From: Desulfovibrio legallii
GTDB taxonomy: Bacteria; Desulfobacterota; Desulfovibrionia; Desulfovibrionales; Desulfovibrionaceae
NCBI RefSeq assembly: GCF_900102485.1
Contig: NZ_FNBX01000016.1
Coordinates: 1 to 64,000, forward strand
Length of the DNA stretch: 64,000 nt
Reading direction: 5' to 3'
Part shown: one piece after another, positions 1 to 8,527 of the stretch
How the letters are laid out: every line of letters begins with the position of its first letter
Position numbering within the stretch: position 1 is the first letter of the stretch
Notes under the pieces: generated by a model
Told to the model about the DNA's origin: nothing
The model's input: only the letters and a program-made list of their open reading frames with translations
The model's database searches: none
Translations under genes and position numbers: made by a program

Positions 1-216
1 GTCTACATCAATCGCCAATGGTGCAAAGGCTGCGGCATCTGCGTGGCCTTTTGTCCCAAGAAGGCGCTGTCTCTGGATGACGCGGGCAAGGCCTGCCATG
101 ATCCTGAGCTGTGCGTGGAGTGTGGCATGTGCGAACAGTACTGTCCCGACCTGGCCGTGACGGTGGAAAAAACCGCCAGGGCAAGCAAGGCCGGCAACGG
201 CAAGGAGGCCGCATGA
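1..216 (+). CDS. korD: 2-oxoacid:ferredoxin oxidoreductase, ferredoxin-like delta subunit (5'-truncated)
   Basis: Partial gene; the window opens inside it and 71 residues are visible. Two 4Fe-4S motifs are seen: CKGCGICVAFCP near the start and CVECGMCEQYCP about 32 residues later. This is the bacterial-ferredoxin fold of the small electron-transfer subunit in four-subunit 2-oxoacid:ferredoxin oxidoreductases. It would pass electrons from the TPP-containing subunit to ferredoxin. The stop overlaps the korA start (ATGA), so the four kor genes are translationally coupled. The assignment to the 2-oxoglutarate enzyme rather than another 2-oxoacid enzyme rests on the type of the following subunits and on sucCD downstream. 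Confidence 0.85.
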   Translation, partial: VYINRQWCKGCGICVAFCPKKALSLDDAGKACHDPELCVECGMCEQYCPDLAVTVEKTARASKAGNGKEAA

Positions 217-1364
217 GCGAGGGCGAAATCCGTTTCGTGCAGGGCAACGAGGCCTGTGTGCGCGGCGCTCTGTATGCCGGGGTGCGTTTTTTTGCGGGCT
301 ACCCCATCACCCCATCCACCGAGGTGGCCGAGCACCTGGCGGAGCAGCTGCCCCGCGTGGGCGGCAAGTTTGTGCAGATGGAGGATGAAATCGCCTCCAT
401 GTGCGCGGTGTGCGGGGCTTCCCTGGCCGGGTCCAAGGCCATGACCGCCACCAGCGGGCCGGGCTTTTCCCTCAAGCAGGAGGCCATCGGCTATGCGGTC
501 ATGGCCGAGATTCCCTGCGTGGTGGTCAACGTGCAGCGCGGCGGGCCTTCCACAGGCCTGCCCACCAAGGTGGCCCAGGGCGACGTGAACCAAGCCCGCT
601 GGGGCACCCACGGCGACCACGCCATCATCGTGCTCACGGCGTCCACCATTCAGGACGTGTTCAGCATCACGGTGGAGGCCTTCAACCTGGCCGAAACCTA
701 CCGCACGCCGGTCATCCTGCTGTTTGACGAGGTGGTGGGCCACATGCGCGAAAAGCTCTTCATCCCGCCGGCGGGCGAGCTGCCCGTGGTGGAGCGCCTG
801 CGTACGGACGTGGCCGCGGGGGTCAACTACCACCCCTACCTGCCGCGCGAGGACGGCCGCCTGCCCATGTCGGACTTCGGCGGCGTGCACCGCTACAACG
901 TCACGGGCCTGTTCCACGACATCTGGGGCTTCCCCACGGAGAATCCGGAACAGGTCAGCAAGCTGGCCTACCACCTGGTGGACAAGATCGAAAACCGCGC
1001 CCACCTGCTGGCCCGCTGGAAGGAATTCTACCTGGAGGATGCGGAGCACATCATCATCTCCTACGGCTCCTCGGCGCGCAGCGCGCGGCACCTGGTGGAG
1101 ACCCGCCGCGCCAAGGGCGACCGCATCGGCCTGCTGGAGCTGCAGACCCTCTGGCCCTTCCCGGCCCAGCTGGTGCGGGAAAAAACCGCCCACGCCCGCA
1201 ACATTTTTGTGGTGGAGATGAACATGGGCCAGGTCACCACCCAGGTGAAGCAGGTGGTGCAGAAGCCGGACCGCGTGTTCCTGGTCAACCGCATGGACGG
1301 CATCATGGTCACGCCCACGGATATCGGCAAAGTCATGCGGGTTATTGAAGGAAGGGGGTTCTGA
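213..1364 (+). CDS. korA: 2-oxoglutarate:ferredoxin oxidoreductase, alpha subunit
   Basis: A 383-residue protein with the pyrimidine-binding fold of 2-oxoacid:acceptor oxidoreductases. Visible family signatures are GYPITPSTE near the N-terminus, the TATSGPGFSL segment and the QRGGPSTGLPTK segment. It converts 2-oxoglutarate and CoA to succinyl-CoA, CO2 and reduced ferredoxin together with KorB, KorC and KorD. The start at 213 is chosen because it overlaps the korD stop in ATGA. A longer reading from 111 would run through korD and is rejected. In sulfate reducers with an incomplete TCA cycle this enzyme can also run reductively; direction is inference. Confidence 0.9.
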   Translation: MSEGEIRFVQGNEACVRGALYAGVRFFAGYPITPSTEVAEHLAEQLPRVGGKFVQMEDEIASMCAVCGASLAGSKAMTATSGPGFSLKQEAIGYAVMAEIPCVVVNVQRGGPSTGLPTKVAQGDVNQARWGTHGDHAIIVLTASTIQDVFSITVEAFNLAETYRTPVILLFDEVVGHMREKLFIPPAGELPVVERLRTDVAAGVNYHPYLPREDGRLPMSDFGGVHRYNVTGLFHDIWGFPTENPEQVSKLAYHLVDKIENRAHLLARWKEFYLEDAEHIIISYGSSARSARHLVETRRAKGDRIGLLELQTLWPFPAQLVREKTAHARNIFVVEMNMGQVTTQVKQVVQKPDRVFLVNRMDGIMVTPTDIGKVMRVIEGRGF

Positions 1365-1365
1365 G

Positions 1366-2163
1366 ATGAGCGTGCAGAATATCCGGGAGCGGTTCTTCCC
1401 CCACATCTGGTGTCCCGGCTGCGGCCACGGCACCATCCTTAACAACCTGCTGCACACCGTGCAGGAACTGCAGATAGATCCCTCCAACATGTGCATGGTT
1501 TCGGGCATCGGCTGCTCGGCGCGCATTTCCGGCTATGTGGATTTTCACAGCATGCACACCCTGCACGGCCGGGCCCTGGCCTGCGCCACGGGCATCAAGC
1601 TGACCCGGCCGGAGCTCAACGTGGTGGTGCCCATGGGCGACGGCGACGCCATGGCCATTGGCGGCAACCACTTTATCCACGCCTGCCGCCGCAATATCGA
1701 CATGGTGGCCATCATCATGAACAACCGCATCTACGGCATGACCGGCGGGCAGTACTCGCCCCTTTCCGGCGAGGGCATCCTGGCCACCACCGCGCCCTAC
1801 CACAGCATTGACCACGCCTTTGACACGGTGAAGCTGGCTACTGGCGCGGGGGCCTCCTTTGTGGCCCGCACCACTACCTTCCACGTCAAGGAGATCGTGA
1901 GCCTGCTCAAAAAGGCCTTTGCCCACAAGGGCTTCGCCGTGGTGGAAATCCTCACCCAGTGCCCCACCTACTTCGGGCGCAAGAACAAGATGGGCGGGGC
2001 CGTGCAGATGCTGGAATGGTACCGCGACAATACCGCCCCCCTGGGCTCCAAAAAGCTGGAGGAGAACCCCAACCTCATTCCCCGCGGCGTGTTCGTGGAC
2101 GAACAGCGCCCCGAATACTGCGAGGAATACGCCAAAATCATCGCCAAGGCCCACAAGGAGTAG
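1366..2163 (+). CDS. korB: 2-oxoglutarate:ferredoxin oxidoreductase, beta (TPP) subunit
   Basis: A 265-residue TPP-binding subunit. WCPGCGHG at residues 15-22 is the conserved Cys pair region of KorB/PorB-type subunits, and GDGDAMAIGGNHF followed by a downstream Asn pair matches the Mg-TPP binding segment. The ATG at 1366 follows a GAAGGGGG ribosome binding site and lies one base after the korA stop. An in-frame TTG at 1345 would overlap korA and has no better site. It forms the catalytic core with KorA; electrons leave through KorD. Confidence 0.9.
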   Translation: MSVQNIRERFFPHIWCPGCGHGTILNNLLHTVQELQIDPSNMCMVSGIGCSARISGYVDFHSMHTLHGRALACATGIKLTRPELNVVVPMGDGDAMAIGGNHFIHACRRNIDMVAIIMNNRIYGMTGGQYSPLSGEGILATTAPYHSIDHAFDTVKLATGAGASFVARTTTFHVKEIVSLLKKAFAHKGFAVVEILTQCPTYFGRKNKMGGAVQMLEWYRDNTAPLGSKKLEENPNLIPRGVFVDEQRPEYCEEYAKIIAKAHKE

Positions 2164-2167
2164 CCCC

Positions 2168-2725
2168 ATGGAAAGATACCGTTTTCTTCTCTCCGGCTCC
2201 GGGGGCCAGGGCATCATCACCATGGCCATCCTGCTGGCCGAAGCGGCGGCCCTGTACGAAGGGCTGGTGGCCGTGCAGTCCCAGTCCTACGGCCCGGAAG
2301 CCCGCGGCGGGGCCACCCGCTCGGACGTGATTATCGCGGACAGCGAGATCTTCTTCCCCAAGGTCAACCAGCCCAACGTGCTGGTGGCCCTTACCGACGA
2401 ATCCGCCGCCAAGTACCTGCCGCTTATCCGGCCCGGCGGCATGTGCCTTTACGACAGCGACCTGGTGCACCCCTCGGCCCGCATCGACGCCCGGCGCGTG
2501 GGCCTGCCCCTGTTCCACGCCGTAAAGGAAGCCTTTAACGGCAAAACCCAGGCCTTCAACATCTGCGTGCTGGGGGCCCTGGCTACCCTGACCAAGGCCG
2601 TGCGCCTGGAATCCCTGGAAAAAGCCCTGGCCGACCGCTTTGCTCCGGCCTTCCACGAAAGCAACAAAAAAGCCCTCCACCTGGGCGCGCAGATGGCCGC
2701 GGCCGCGCCTTCGGCCCAGGCGTAA
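2168..2725 (+). CDS. korC: 2-oxoglutarate:ferredoxin oxidoreductase, gamma subunit
   Basis: A 185-residue protein with the gamma-domain start GSGGQGIITM at about residues 9-18 and the YGPEARGGATRSDV segment typical of 2-oxoacid oxidoreductase gamma subunits. It starts 4 bp after the korB stop. It completes the four-subunit enzyme (KorDABC). The usual length of this subunit is 180-190 residues, so it appears full length. It is followed by a 215-bp gap with strong inverted repeats before sucC. Confidence 0.88.
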   Translation: MERYRFLLSGSGGQGIITMAILLAEAAALYEGLVAVQSQSYGPEARGGATRSDVIIADSEIFFPKVNQPNVLVALTDESAAKYLPLIRPGGMCLYDSDLVHPSARIDARRVGLPLFHAVKEAFNGKTQAFNICVLGALATLTKAVRLESLEKALADRFAPAFHESNKKALHLGAQMAAAAPSAQA

Positions 2726-2739
2726 GGGGAAACTGCCTC

Positions 2740-2905
2740 CGGCGGCCAGGGGGGCACGCCCCCCTGGACCCCCTTTTCACCGCTCCTGGTCCCACAAGGC
2801 TTGTTTCAGGGTACGCCCAGCGCGTTTCCTGAGAGAATAAAAGTTTTTGGGGGTGGGGGCGTGGGGGAGGAGACCCTTTTTCAAAAGGGTCCCTCCCCCA
2901 CAAAA
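2740..2905. repeat. Palindromic intergenic element between korC and sucC
   Basis: Two strong inverted repeats occur here. Bases 2746-2755 and 2758-2767 are perfect 10-bp arms with a 2-base loop. Bases 2861-2880 and 2883-2901 form a 19-bp stem with one bulged A and a 2-base loop. A G-rich stretch (about 2848-2870) precedes the second hairpin. From general familiarity, similar hairpins are scattered through Desulfovibrio genomes. It may end korDABC transcription, though the plus strand lacks a T-run after the stem, or act as a REP-type element. No gene is seen in 2726-2940. Confidence 0.6.
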
Positions 2906-2940
2906 AAACAACAAAATAACAACATAACAAAGGCTTATCC

Positions 2941-4113
2941 ATGAATATTCACGAATACCAGGCAAAGGGCCTGCTGGGCCAGTTCGGCGTGCCCGTGCCC
3001 GCGGGAGCGCTGGCGGCCACGGCGGCCGAGGCCCGCGCCGCGGCGGCAGGCCTGCCGGGCCCGGTGTGGGTGGTCAAGGCGCAGATCCACGCGGGCGGCC
3101 GGGGCAAAGGCGGCGGCGTGCAGGTCTGCAAGAATCTGGACGCAGTGGAGGCCGCGGCCGGGCACATCATCGGCATGCAGCTCATCACGCACCAGACCGG
3201 GCCGGAAGGTAAGAAGGTGCACAAGGTCTGGGTGGAGCAGGGCACGGAGATTGCCCGCGAGCTCTACCTGGCCGTGGTGCTGGACCGGGGCGCGCAGCGC
3301 CTGACGGTCATGGCCTCGCCCGACGGCGGCATGGACATTGAAGACGTGGCCGCGCGCACGCCGGAGCGCATTTTTACCACCAGGCTGGACGGCGGGCACC
3401 ACATCTGGCCGTACCAGGCGCGGCAGCTCTTCTTTGGCTGCGGGCTCACGCCGGAGCAGGTGGGCAAGGGCGCGGCCCTGGTGCAGAACCTGGTGCGCCT
3501 GGCCGTGGAAAAGGACGCCGTGCTGGTGGAGATCAATCCCCTGGCCGTGACCACGGCGGGGGACATTGTGGCCCTGGACGCCAAGATGGATTTTGACGAA
3601 AGCGCCCTCAAACGCCACCCGGACGTGGCCGCCATGGACGACCCAGAGGAAGGCGACCCCCTGGAGCGCAAGGCGCGGGAGCTGGGCGTGAACTATGTGC
3701 GCCTCTCCGGCTATGTGGGCACCATGGTCAACGGCGCGGGCCTGGCCATGGCCACTATGGACGCCATCAAGCAGGCCGGGGCGGCGCCCGCCAACTTTCT
3801 GGACGCGGGCGGCGGGGCCAACGAGCAGATGGTGGCCGCGGGCTTTGAAGTCATGCTCTCCGATCCGCATGTGCGGGGCATCCTGATCAATATTTTCGGC
3901 GGCATATTGCGCTGCGACATCGTGGCCCAGGGCGTGGTCAACGCGGCCCGCAAGGTGGACCTGCGCCTGCCCCTGGTGGTGCGGCTGGAAGGCACCAATG
4001 TGGAAGAAGGCCGGCGCATCCTCAGGGAAAGCGGTCTGAACTTTGAAACGGCGGCCTCCATGAGCGAGGCGGCGCACAAAATTGCGGCCCTCACCGCTGG
4101 AGGTGCGGCATGA
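2941..4113 (+). CDS. sucC: Succinyl-CoA ligase (ADP-forming), beta subunit
   Basis: A 390-residue ATP-grasp enzyme of normal family length. It begins [12 protein letters not shown], the usual SucC N-terminus, followed by [16 protein letters not shown] (ATP-grasp), EINPLAV and the [18 protein letters not shown] region. With SucD it interconverts succinyl-CoA and succinate with substrate-level phosphorylation. Its place after korDABC makes a 2-oxoglutarate to succinate route. The stop overlaps sucD by ATGA. Confidence 0.93.
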   Translation: MNIHEYQAKGLLGQFGVPVPAGALAATAAEARAAAAGLPGPVWVVKAQIHAGGRGKGGGVQVCKNLDAVEAAAGHIIGMQLITHQTGPEGKKVHKVWVEQGTEIARELYLAVVLDRGAQRLTVMASPDGGMDIEDVAARTPERIFTTRLDGGHHIWPYQARQLFFGCGLTPEQVGKGAALVQNLVRLAVEKDAVLVEINPLAVTTAGDIVALDAKMDFDESALKRHPDVAAMDDPEEGDPLERKARELGVNYVRLSGYVGTMVNGAGLAMATMDAIKQAGAAPANFLDAGGGANEQMVAAGFEVMLSDPHVRGILINIFGGILRCDIVAQGVVNAARKVDLRLPLVVRLEGTNVEEGRRILRESGLNFETAASMSEAAHKIAALTAGGAA

Positions 4114-4985
4114 GCATATTGGTCAACAAAGACACGCGCGTGCTGGTGCAGGGCCTCACGGGGCGCGAAGGCCGCTTCCATACGGAGCAGATGCTGGCCT
4201 ACGGCACCCAGGTGGTGGCGGGCTGCACGCCGGGCAAGGGCGGACAAAGCGTGCTGGGCGTGCCCGTGTTCAACACCGTGGCTGCGGCCGTGAAGGCAAC
4301 GGGCGCGGACGTGAGCGTGGTTTTTGTGCCCGCAAGCGTGGCCGCGGACGCCGTGTGTGAGGCCGCAGACGCGGGCCTGCGCCTGGTCATCTGCATTACG
4401 GAGCACATCCCGGTGCTGGACATGGTGCGGGTCAAGGCCCGACTCAAGGACACGGGCACGCAGCTGGTGGGCCCCAACTGCCCAGGGGTCATCACTCCCG
4501 GCCAGTGCAAGATCGGCATCCAGCCCGGCTACATCCACAAGCCCGGCTCCGTAGGGGTGATCAGCCGCTCCGGCACCCTGACCTATGAGGCCGTGCACCA
4601 GCTTACAGCGCAGGGCCTGGGCCAGAGCACCTGCGTGGGCATCGGCGGCGACCCCGTGCCAGGCCTGTACTTTACGGATCTGCTCAAAATGTTCCGGGAA
4701 GACCCGGAAACCGAAGCCGTCTGCCTGATCGGCGAAATTGGCGGCGACGGGGAAGAAAAGGCCGCCGCCTACATCAAAGAAAGCGCCTACCCCAAGCCGG
4801 TGTTCGGCTTCATTGCCGGGCTTACGGCCCCCAAGGGCAAGCGCATGGGCCACGCCGGGGCCATCATCAGCGGTTCCAAAGGCCGGGGCGAGGACAAAAT
4901 CGCCGCCCTGGAGGCTGCGGGCGTGACCATCATCCACGAGCTCGGCCGCCTGGGCGAAACCGTAGCCGGAACGTTGCGGGCTTAG
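4110..4985 (+). CDS. sucD: Succinyl-CoA ligase, alpha subunit
   Basis: A 291-residue CoA-binding subunit. Visible signatures are [11 protein letters not shown] at the N-terminus, the [11 protein letters not shown] segment, the [12 protein letters not shown] segment and [12 protein letters not shown] around the active-site histidine that is phosphorylated in the reaction cycle. Length matches the family (about 290). It is coupled to sucC by a 4-bp overlap. A GC-rich inverted repeat just after the stop (about 4985-5012) may end the unit, but lacks a T-run. Confidence 0.93.
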   Translation: MSILVNKDTRVLVQGLTGREGRFHTEQMLAYGTQVVAGCTPGKGGQSVLGVPVFNTVAAAVKATGADVSVVFVPASVAADAVCEAADAGLRLVICITEHIPVLDMVRVKARLKDTGTQLVGPNCPGVITPGQCKIGIQPGYIHKPGSVGVISRSGTLTYEAVHQLTAQGLGQSTCVGIGGDPVPGLYFTDLLKMFREDPETEAVCLIGEIGGDGEEKAAAYIKESAYPKPVFGFIAGLTAPKGKRMGHAGAIISGSKGRGEDKIAALEAAGVTIIHELGRLGETVAGTLRA

Positions 4986-5269
4986 CCCTCCAGGCCCGCA
5001 GGCGGAGGGGCCTTGTCATGCCGCCCCTTCGCCTTCCAAAACCGCGTGCGGGGGGAAATATTGCCGTCCGCCGCACGCCCGCAAGACGCGGCGAACCCGA
5101 AGCCGCGCTTGCGGAAAGACCCTGGAAAGGGCCCTGCCGCCTGGCCGTTGGTCAAAATTTCTGCCGACGGCCTGAGCAAGATTGAGGTTCCCAGCGGAAA
5201 AGATCGCCGCACGGCAAATGTCCCGGGCCGCGCGGGGGTGCCATGTCAACCGGGGAACAAGGAGCCTAT

Positions 5270-5458
5270 GTGAAAACAAAACAGCTTGTTTCTTTGATCG
5301 CGGCTGTAGCGGCCATGTTGTGGATAGCCTTCCTGTCTCCGGAAATGGAAGGCCTGAGCCCCAAGGGCAAGGCCGCGCTCGGCGTGGGCGTCTTCGGCGC
5401 CGTCTTCATGAGCCTGATGGTTTATACATACTGGACCTGGATCGGCATGTTCAAATAA
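5270..5458 (+). CDS. Small membrane protein resembling the N-terminus of a DASS/SLC13 carrier
   Basis: A 62-residue protein with two predicted hydrophobic segments (about residues 5-21 and 32-57) joined by a short loop reading PEMEGLSPKGKAAL. The GTG start at 5270 is preferred over the ATG at 5243 because AAGGAG lies 7 bases before it. The pattern (TM helix, P-E-x-x-GLSP loop, second helix) resembles the N-terminal 60 residues of SLC13/DASS anion transporters, and the full-size DASS carrier at 11129 begins the same way. It may be an orphan fragment or a genuine small partner of the MFS carrier that starts 141 bp downstream. The function is not known. Confidence 0.6.
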   Translation: MKTKQLVSLIAAVAAMLWIAFLSPEMEGLSPKGKAALGVGVFGAVFMSLMVYTYWTWIGMFK

Positions 5459-5599
5459 CCCGCCCGGCGCGGGCGGCAAAGAAACCGCCCGCGCCGACAG
5501 CCCTGACGGCGCGCCCCAGCTTTGCGCTCTTTTCCGCCCTTTGGCGACGCACAGCCCGACGCACGACCCTTTGCGACCTCAGCTGAAGGAGGGAGATAC

Positions 5600-6856
5600 G
5601 TGAGCAGCAACAGCCACTGGTATGACTTTATGGAACGACGCCACCTCTATGCCCTCATAGGCGGCCTCGGTGCCTGGACCATGGACGCCATGGACATGCT
5701 TTTGTACGTCATGTCGCTGACGACCATTATGAAGGAATTTCAGATCAGCATGGCCGTTGCCGGCATGCTGGCTTCCGTCACGCTGCTTTCGTCAGCCTTT
5801 GGCGGCGTCATTTTCGGCGTAGTCGCCGACAAAATAGGACGAAAAAAATCGCTGCTGATCGCCATAGCCATCTACACCGTCTGTACCGGCCTGAGCGCCC
5901 TGGCTCGCTCCGTGCCGGAGCTCGTCCTCTACCGCACCATCCTGGGCCTGGGCATGGGCGGGGCCTGGGCCGCGGGCGCGCTGCTGGTTAACGAAACCTG
6001 GCCCTCGGAACACCGGGGCAAAGCCTCCGGCTTCATGCAGGCCGGCTGGGCCATCGGATATATGCTGGCGGCCGTGCTGGCCGGGCTGATTCTGGCCGAC
6101 CACGGCTGGCGCATGCTGTTCCTTGTGGGCATTATTCCCTCTTCCATCATCCTCATCTTCATCTTTTTTGCCTGCGAAGAACCCCAGGTCTGGCTGGACT
6201 ACCGCCGAAAGCAGCGCCTCACCCCAGCCAATAAGACAGAAAAAATCAGATTTTTCGATATCTTCAAGGGACGCCTGCTGCGACTTACGCTCATCGGCGT
6301 ACTGTTTACCTCCTTCCTGCAGCTGGCCTATTGGGGCCTGTTCACCTGGCTACCGGGCTTTTTGTCCACACCCGTGGCCAAAGGCGGCGCGGGCATGGAC
6401 ATTGTGAAAACCTCCGGCTGGATCTTTGCCATGCAGCTCGGCGCGCTTGCGGGGTACTCCGCCTTCGGCTTCCTGGCGGACAAATGGGGCCGCAAACAAG
6501 CCTTCATCTTCTTTCTGGCCATTGCCGCCGTACTGGTGCCCGTGTACGGCAGCCTGCGCAGCCCTGGGTGGCTGTTTGTCCTCGGCCCCTGTATCGGCTT
6601 TTTCGGTTCGGGCTATTTCAGCGGCTTCGGGGTGCTGCTGTCAGAGATTTTCCCCACCCGCCTGCGCGGCGCCGGGCTCGGCTTCGTTTATAATACCGGA
6701 CGCGGCGTCAGCGCCCTTGCGCCCATCATTATCGGCAGCCTGGCCGCGCAGTTCGGCATCGGCACCTCCCTGTTCATCACGTCGTTTTTTTACCTTTGCG
6801 GCATAGGCATCATCTTTCTGCTGCCGGAGACCAAAGGACAGGAGCTGCAAGAATGA
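5600..6856 (+). CDS. MFS transporter, organic acid type
   Basis: A 418-residue protein with about 12 hydrophobic segments. The loop GVVADKIGRKKS at about residue 75 is the MFS signature between helices 2 and 3, and FLADKWGRKQA is its equivalent in the second half. The overall look (acidic residues in TM1, the AWAAGALLVNETWP stretch) is that of metabolite:H+ symporters for aromatic or sugar acids. The GTG at 5600 is preferred because GAAGGAGGGAG lies just upstream; the longer reading from 5522 has no such site. It overlaps the next gene by ATGA, so uptake and the downstream hydrolase are coupled. The substrate cannot be read from sequence. Confidence 0.8.
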   Translation: MSSNSHWYDFMERRHLYALIGGLGAWTMDAMDMLLYVMSLTTIMKEFQISMAVAGMLASVTLLSSAFGGVIFGVVADKIGRKKSLLIAIAIYTVCTGLSALARSVPELVLYRTILGLGMGGAWAAGALLVNETWPSEHRGKASGFMQAGWAIGYMLAAVLAGLILADHGWRMLFLVGIIPSSIILIFIFFACEEPQVWLDYRRKQRLTPANKTEKIRFFDIFKGRLLRLTLIGVLFTSFLQLAYWGLFTWLPGFLSTPVAKGGAGMDIVKTSGWIFAMQLGALAGYSAFGFLADKWGRKQAFIFFLAIAAVLVPVYGSLRSPGWLFVLGPCIGFFGSGYFSGFGVLLSEIFPTRLRGAGLGFVYNTGRGVSALAPIIIGSLAAQFGIGTSLFITSFFYLCGIGIIFLLPETKGQELQE

Positions 6857-7722
6857 CGGACGCCACCCTGCTGCACGGCGCGTGCGACCTGCACATCCAC
6901 TTCGGGCCGGATACGACGCCGCGGAAGATGAACGCTCTGGAAACAGCCCGCGCGGCGGCCGCCGCCGGCATGCGGGCCATTCTGCTCAAATGCCACCAAA
7001 GCCCCACCCAGGGAGTGGCGGCCTGCGCGGACGCCGCCGTGGACGGCGTACGGGTGTTCGGCGGGCTGGTTCTCAACGCCGCCGTGGGCGGCATCAACCC
7101 CGCGGCGGTCAAAGCGGCCTGCGCCATGGGCGCAAAACAGGTCTGGATGCCCACGGCTTCAGCCGAACAGCATCTGCGCCACTTCGGCGGCGCGCCGGAA
7201 ACGGCCGTGCCCGTTTTTGACAGCAAAGGCAGGCCCGTGCCGCACCTGGAAGAAGTGCTGGGGCTTATTGCCGAAGCGGACGTTATCCTCGGCACCGGCC
7301 ATCTGAGCCCGGCCGAAAGCGTCCGGATTGCGAATCTGGCCAGGGCCTGCGGGGTGAAAAAAATACTGGTGACCCATCCGGAATTTGAATGTGTGGCCAT
7401 GCCCACGGAGATGCAAAAAAGCCTGGCCGCCAAAGGGATTTTTTTTGAACGCTGCTTCTACGCCAGCATGTCGCGCCAGGGTCTGCCCGTAGAGTCCATT
7501 GCCGCGCAGATCCTGGCCGTGGGCTATGAAAGCACTGTGCTTTCTTCAGATATGGGCCAACCGGAAAATCCCGCCCCTGCACTGGCCCTGGCGGACTTCC
7601 TGCAACGCCTGGCGGCCTGCGGCCTGCCCCGCGAACGCCTGCGGCGCATGGTCTGTGACGCCCCGGCCGCGCTGCTGGGCCTGGAGCCGCCCTGCGACGG
7701 CGCAGAGGAGGCGCGCGCATGA
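6853..7722 (+). CDS. DUF6282-like metal-dependent hydrolase
   Basis: A 289-residue protein. The N-terminal DLHIHFGPD (an HxH metal motif of the amidohydrolase/PHP type barrel) and the FGGLVLNAAVGGINPAAV segment match, from memory, the DUF6282 family of TIM-barrel hydrolases of unknown substrate. Further metal-ligand candidates are in GTGHLSP, LVTHPEFE and SSDMGQ. The start ATG overlaps the MFS stop and the 3' end overlaps the next gene by 4 bp. Context suggests it hydrolyses a compound brought in by the MFS carrier. The reaction is unknown. Confidence 0.7.
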   Translation: MTDATLLHGACDLHIHFGPDTTPRKMNALETARAAAAAGMRAILLKCHQSPTQGVAACADAAVDGVRVFGGLVLNAAVGGINPAAVKAACAMGAKQVWMPTASAEQHLRHFGGAPETAVPVFDSKGRPVPHLEEVLGLIAEADVILGTGHLSPAESVRIANLARACGVKKILVTHPEFECVAMPTEMQKSLAAKGIFFERCFYASMSRQGLPVESIAAQILAVGYESTVLSSDMGQPENPAPALALADFLQRLAACGLPRERLRRMVCDAPAALLGLEPPCDGAEEARA

Positions 7723-8477
7723 ACCTGCATGTGCTTTATGAAGGGCTGCCCGCCAGATTGGCGCAGGACTACCTTTCGTGGCCCACCTGCGCCTGCGTGC
7801 GCAGCGGCGGCGTCAACATCCTTTTTGACACGGGCTTTGCCACCCAGCGGCAACGCCTGCCGCAACGCCTGCGCGAGGCCGCCGGCCTTGCGCCGGAAGA
7901 CATCCACATTGTGGTGCTGAGTCACCTGCATTACGACCATGCCTACAATTTTGACCTTTTTCCCCAGGCGCGCATCCTGGCCCACACGCGGGAAATAGAA
8001 CACGCCCTGCACGGTGCAGCCGGCGAATTTGCCTACCAGAATTTTCTGACCCAGGCCATTGCAACGAGCGGCCGCCTGGAAGGGGTGGAGGAAGGCTACA
8101 GCCCGGCCCCCGGCGTCAGCGTGCTGTTCGTGCCAGGGCACACCCCCGGCTGTCTCGCCCTGCTTCTGGAGGATGCGGACGCGCCGCCCACCGTTCTGGC
8201 CGGGGATGCGGTAAAAAACCTGGCGGAACTGGCCACGGGGCGCATGCCCATGGTTGCGCTGCCGGAAGAAGCGGCGGCTTCCATCCGCAAAATCCGCCGC
8301 CGGGCGGCCGTGGTCGTGCCTGGGCATGACCGCATGCTGCATGTGTTTCCGGACCGGATCGAGGCCGCCGCAGGCCTGCCGCTGACCCTTGTTTACGCTG
8401 CGGGCTGCGTGCCGCCGGGGCATCCGGACCGCGTGGCCCTGGGCCTGCCTGCAAGCGCCCTGCCCGTTGTTCCGTAA
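7719..8477 (+). CDS. Metallo-beta-lactamase-fold hydrolase, lactonase-like
   Basis: A 252-residue protein. It carries HLHYDH (the HxHxDH dinuclear metal motif, residues about 69-74), a later His in GHTPGC, the bridging Asp in AGDAVKN and a final His in PGHDR, so the metal set of the fold is complete. The layout resembles N-acyl-homoserine lactonases and other lactonases of the MBL family. Given that it lies between a DUF6282-like hydrolase and a hydroxyacid dehydrogenase, a lactone or ester in a catabolic pathway is a better guess than quorum quenching. It is coupled to the previous gene by a 4-bp overlap. Confidence 0.8.
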   Translation: MNLHVLYEGLPARLAQDYLSWPTCACVRSGGVNILFDTGFATQRQRLPQRLREAAGLAPEDIHIVVLSHLHYDHAYNFDLFPQARILAHTREIEHALHGAAGEFAYQNFLTQAIATSGRLEGVEEGYSPAPGVSVLFVPGHTPGCLALLLEDADAPPTVLAGDAVKNLAELATGRMPMVALPEEAAASIRKIRRRAAVVVPGHDRMLHVFPDRIEAAAGLPLTLVYAAGCVPPGHPDRVALGLPASALPVVP

Positions 8478-8527
8478 GGCCGGACGCAGACATAACGCAC
8501 TTTGTTAATGGAGACCAGGAGGAAACT

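Noticed and set aside
3..1526. 507-codon open frame antisense to korD/korA/korB
   Set aside because: Shadow frame: high GC at third positions leaves few stops on the opposite strand; the plus strand holds clear enzyme motifs.
7719..8477. Quorum-quenching AHL lactonase
   Set aside because: The motif fits many MBL-fold hydrolases, and the catabolic neighbours make a metabolic lactone or ester more likely.
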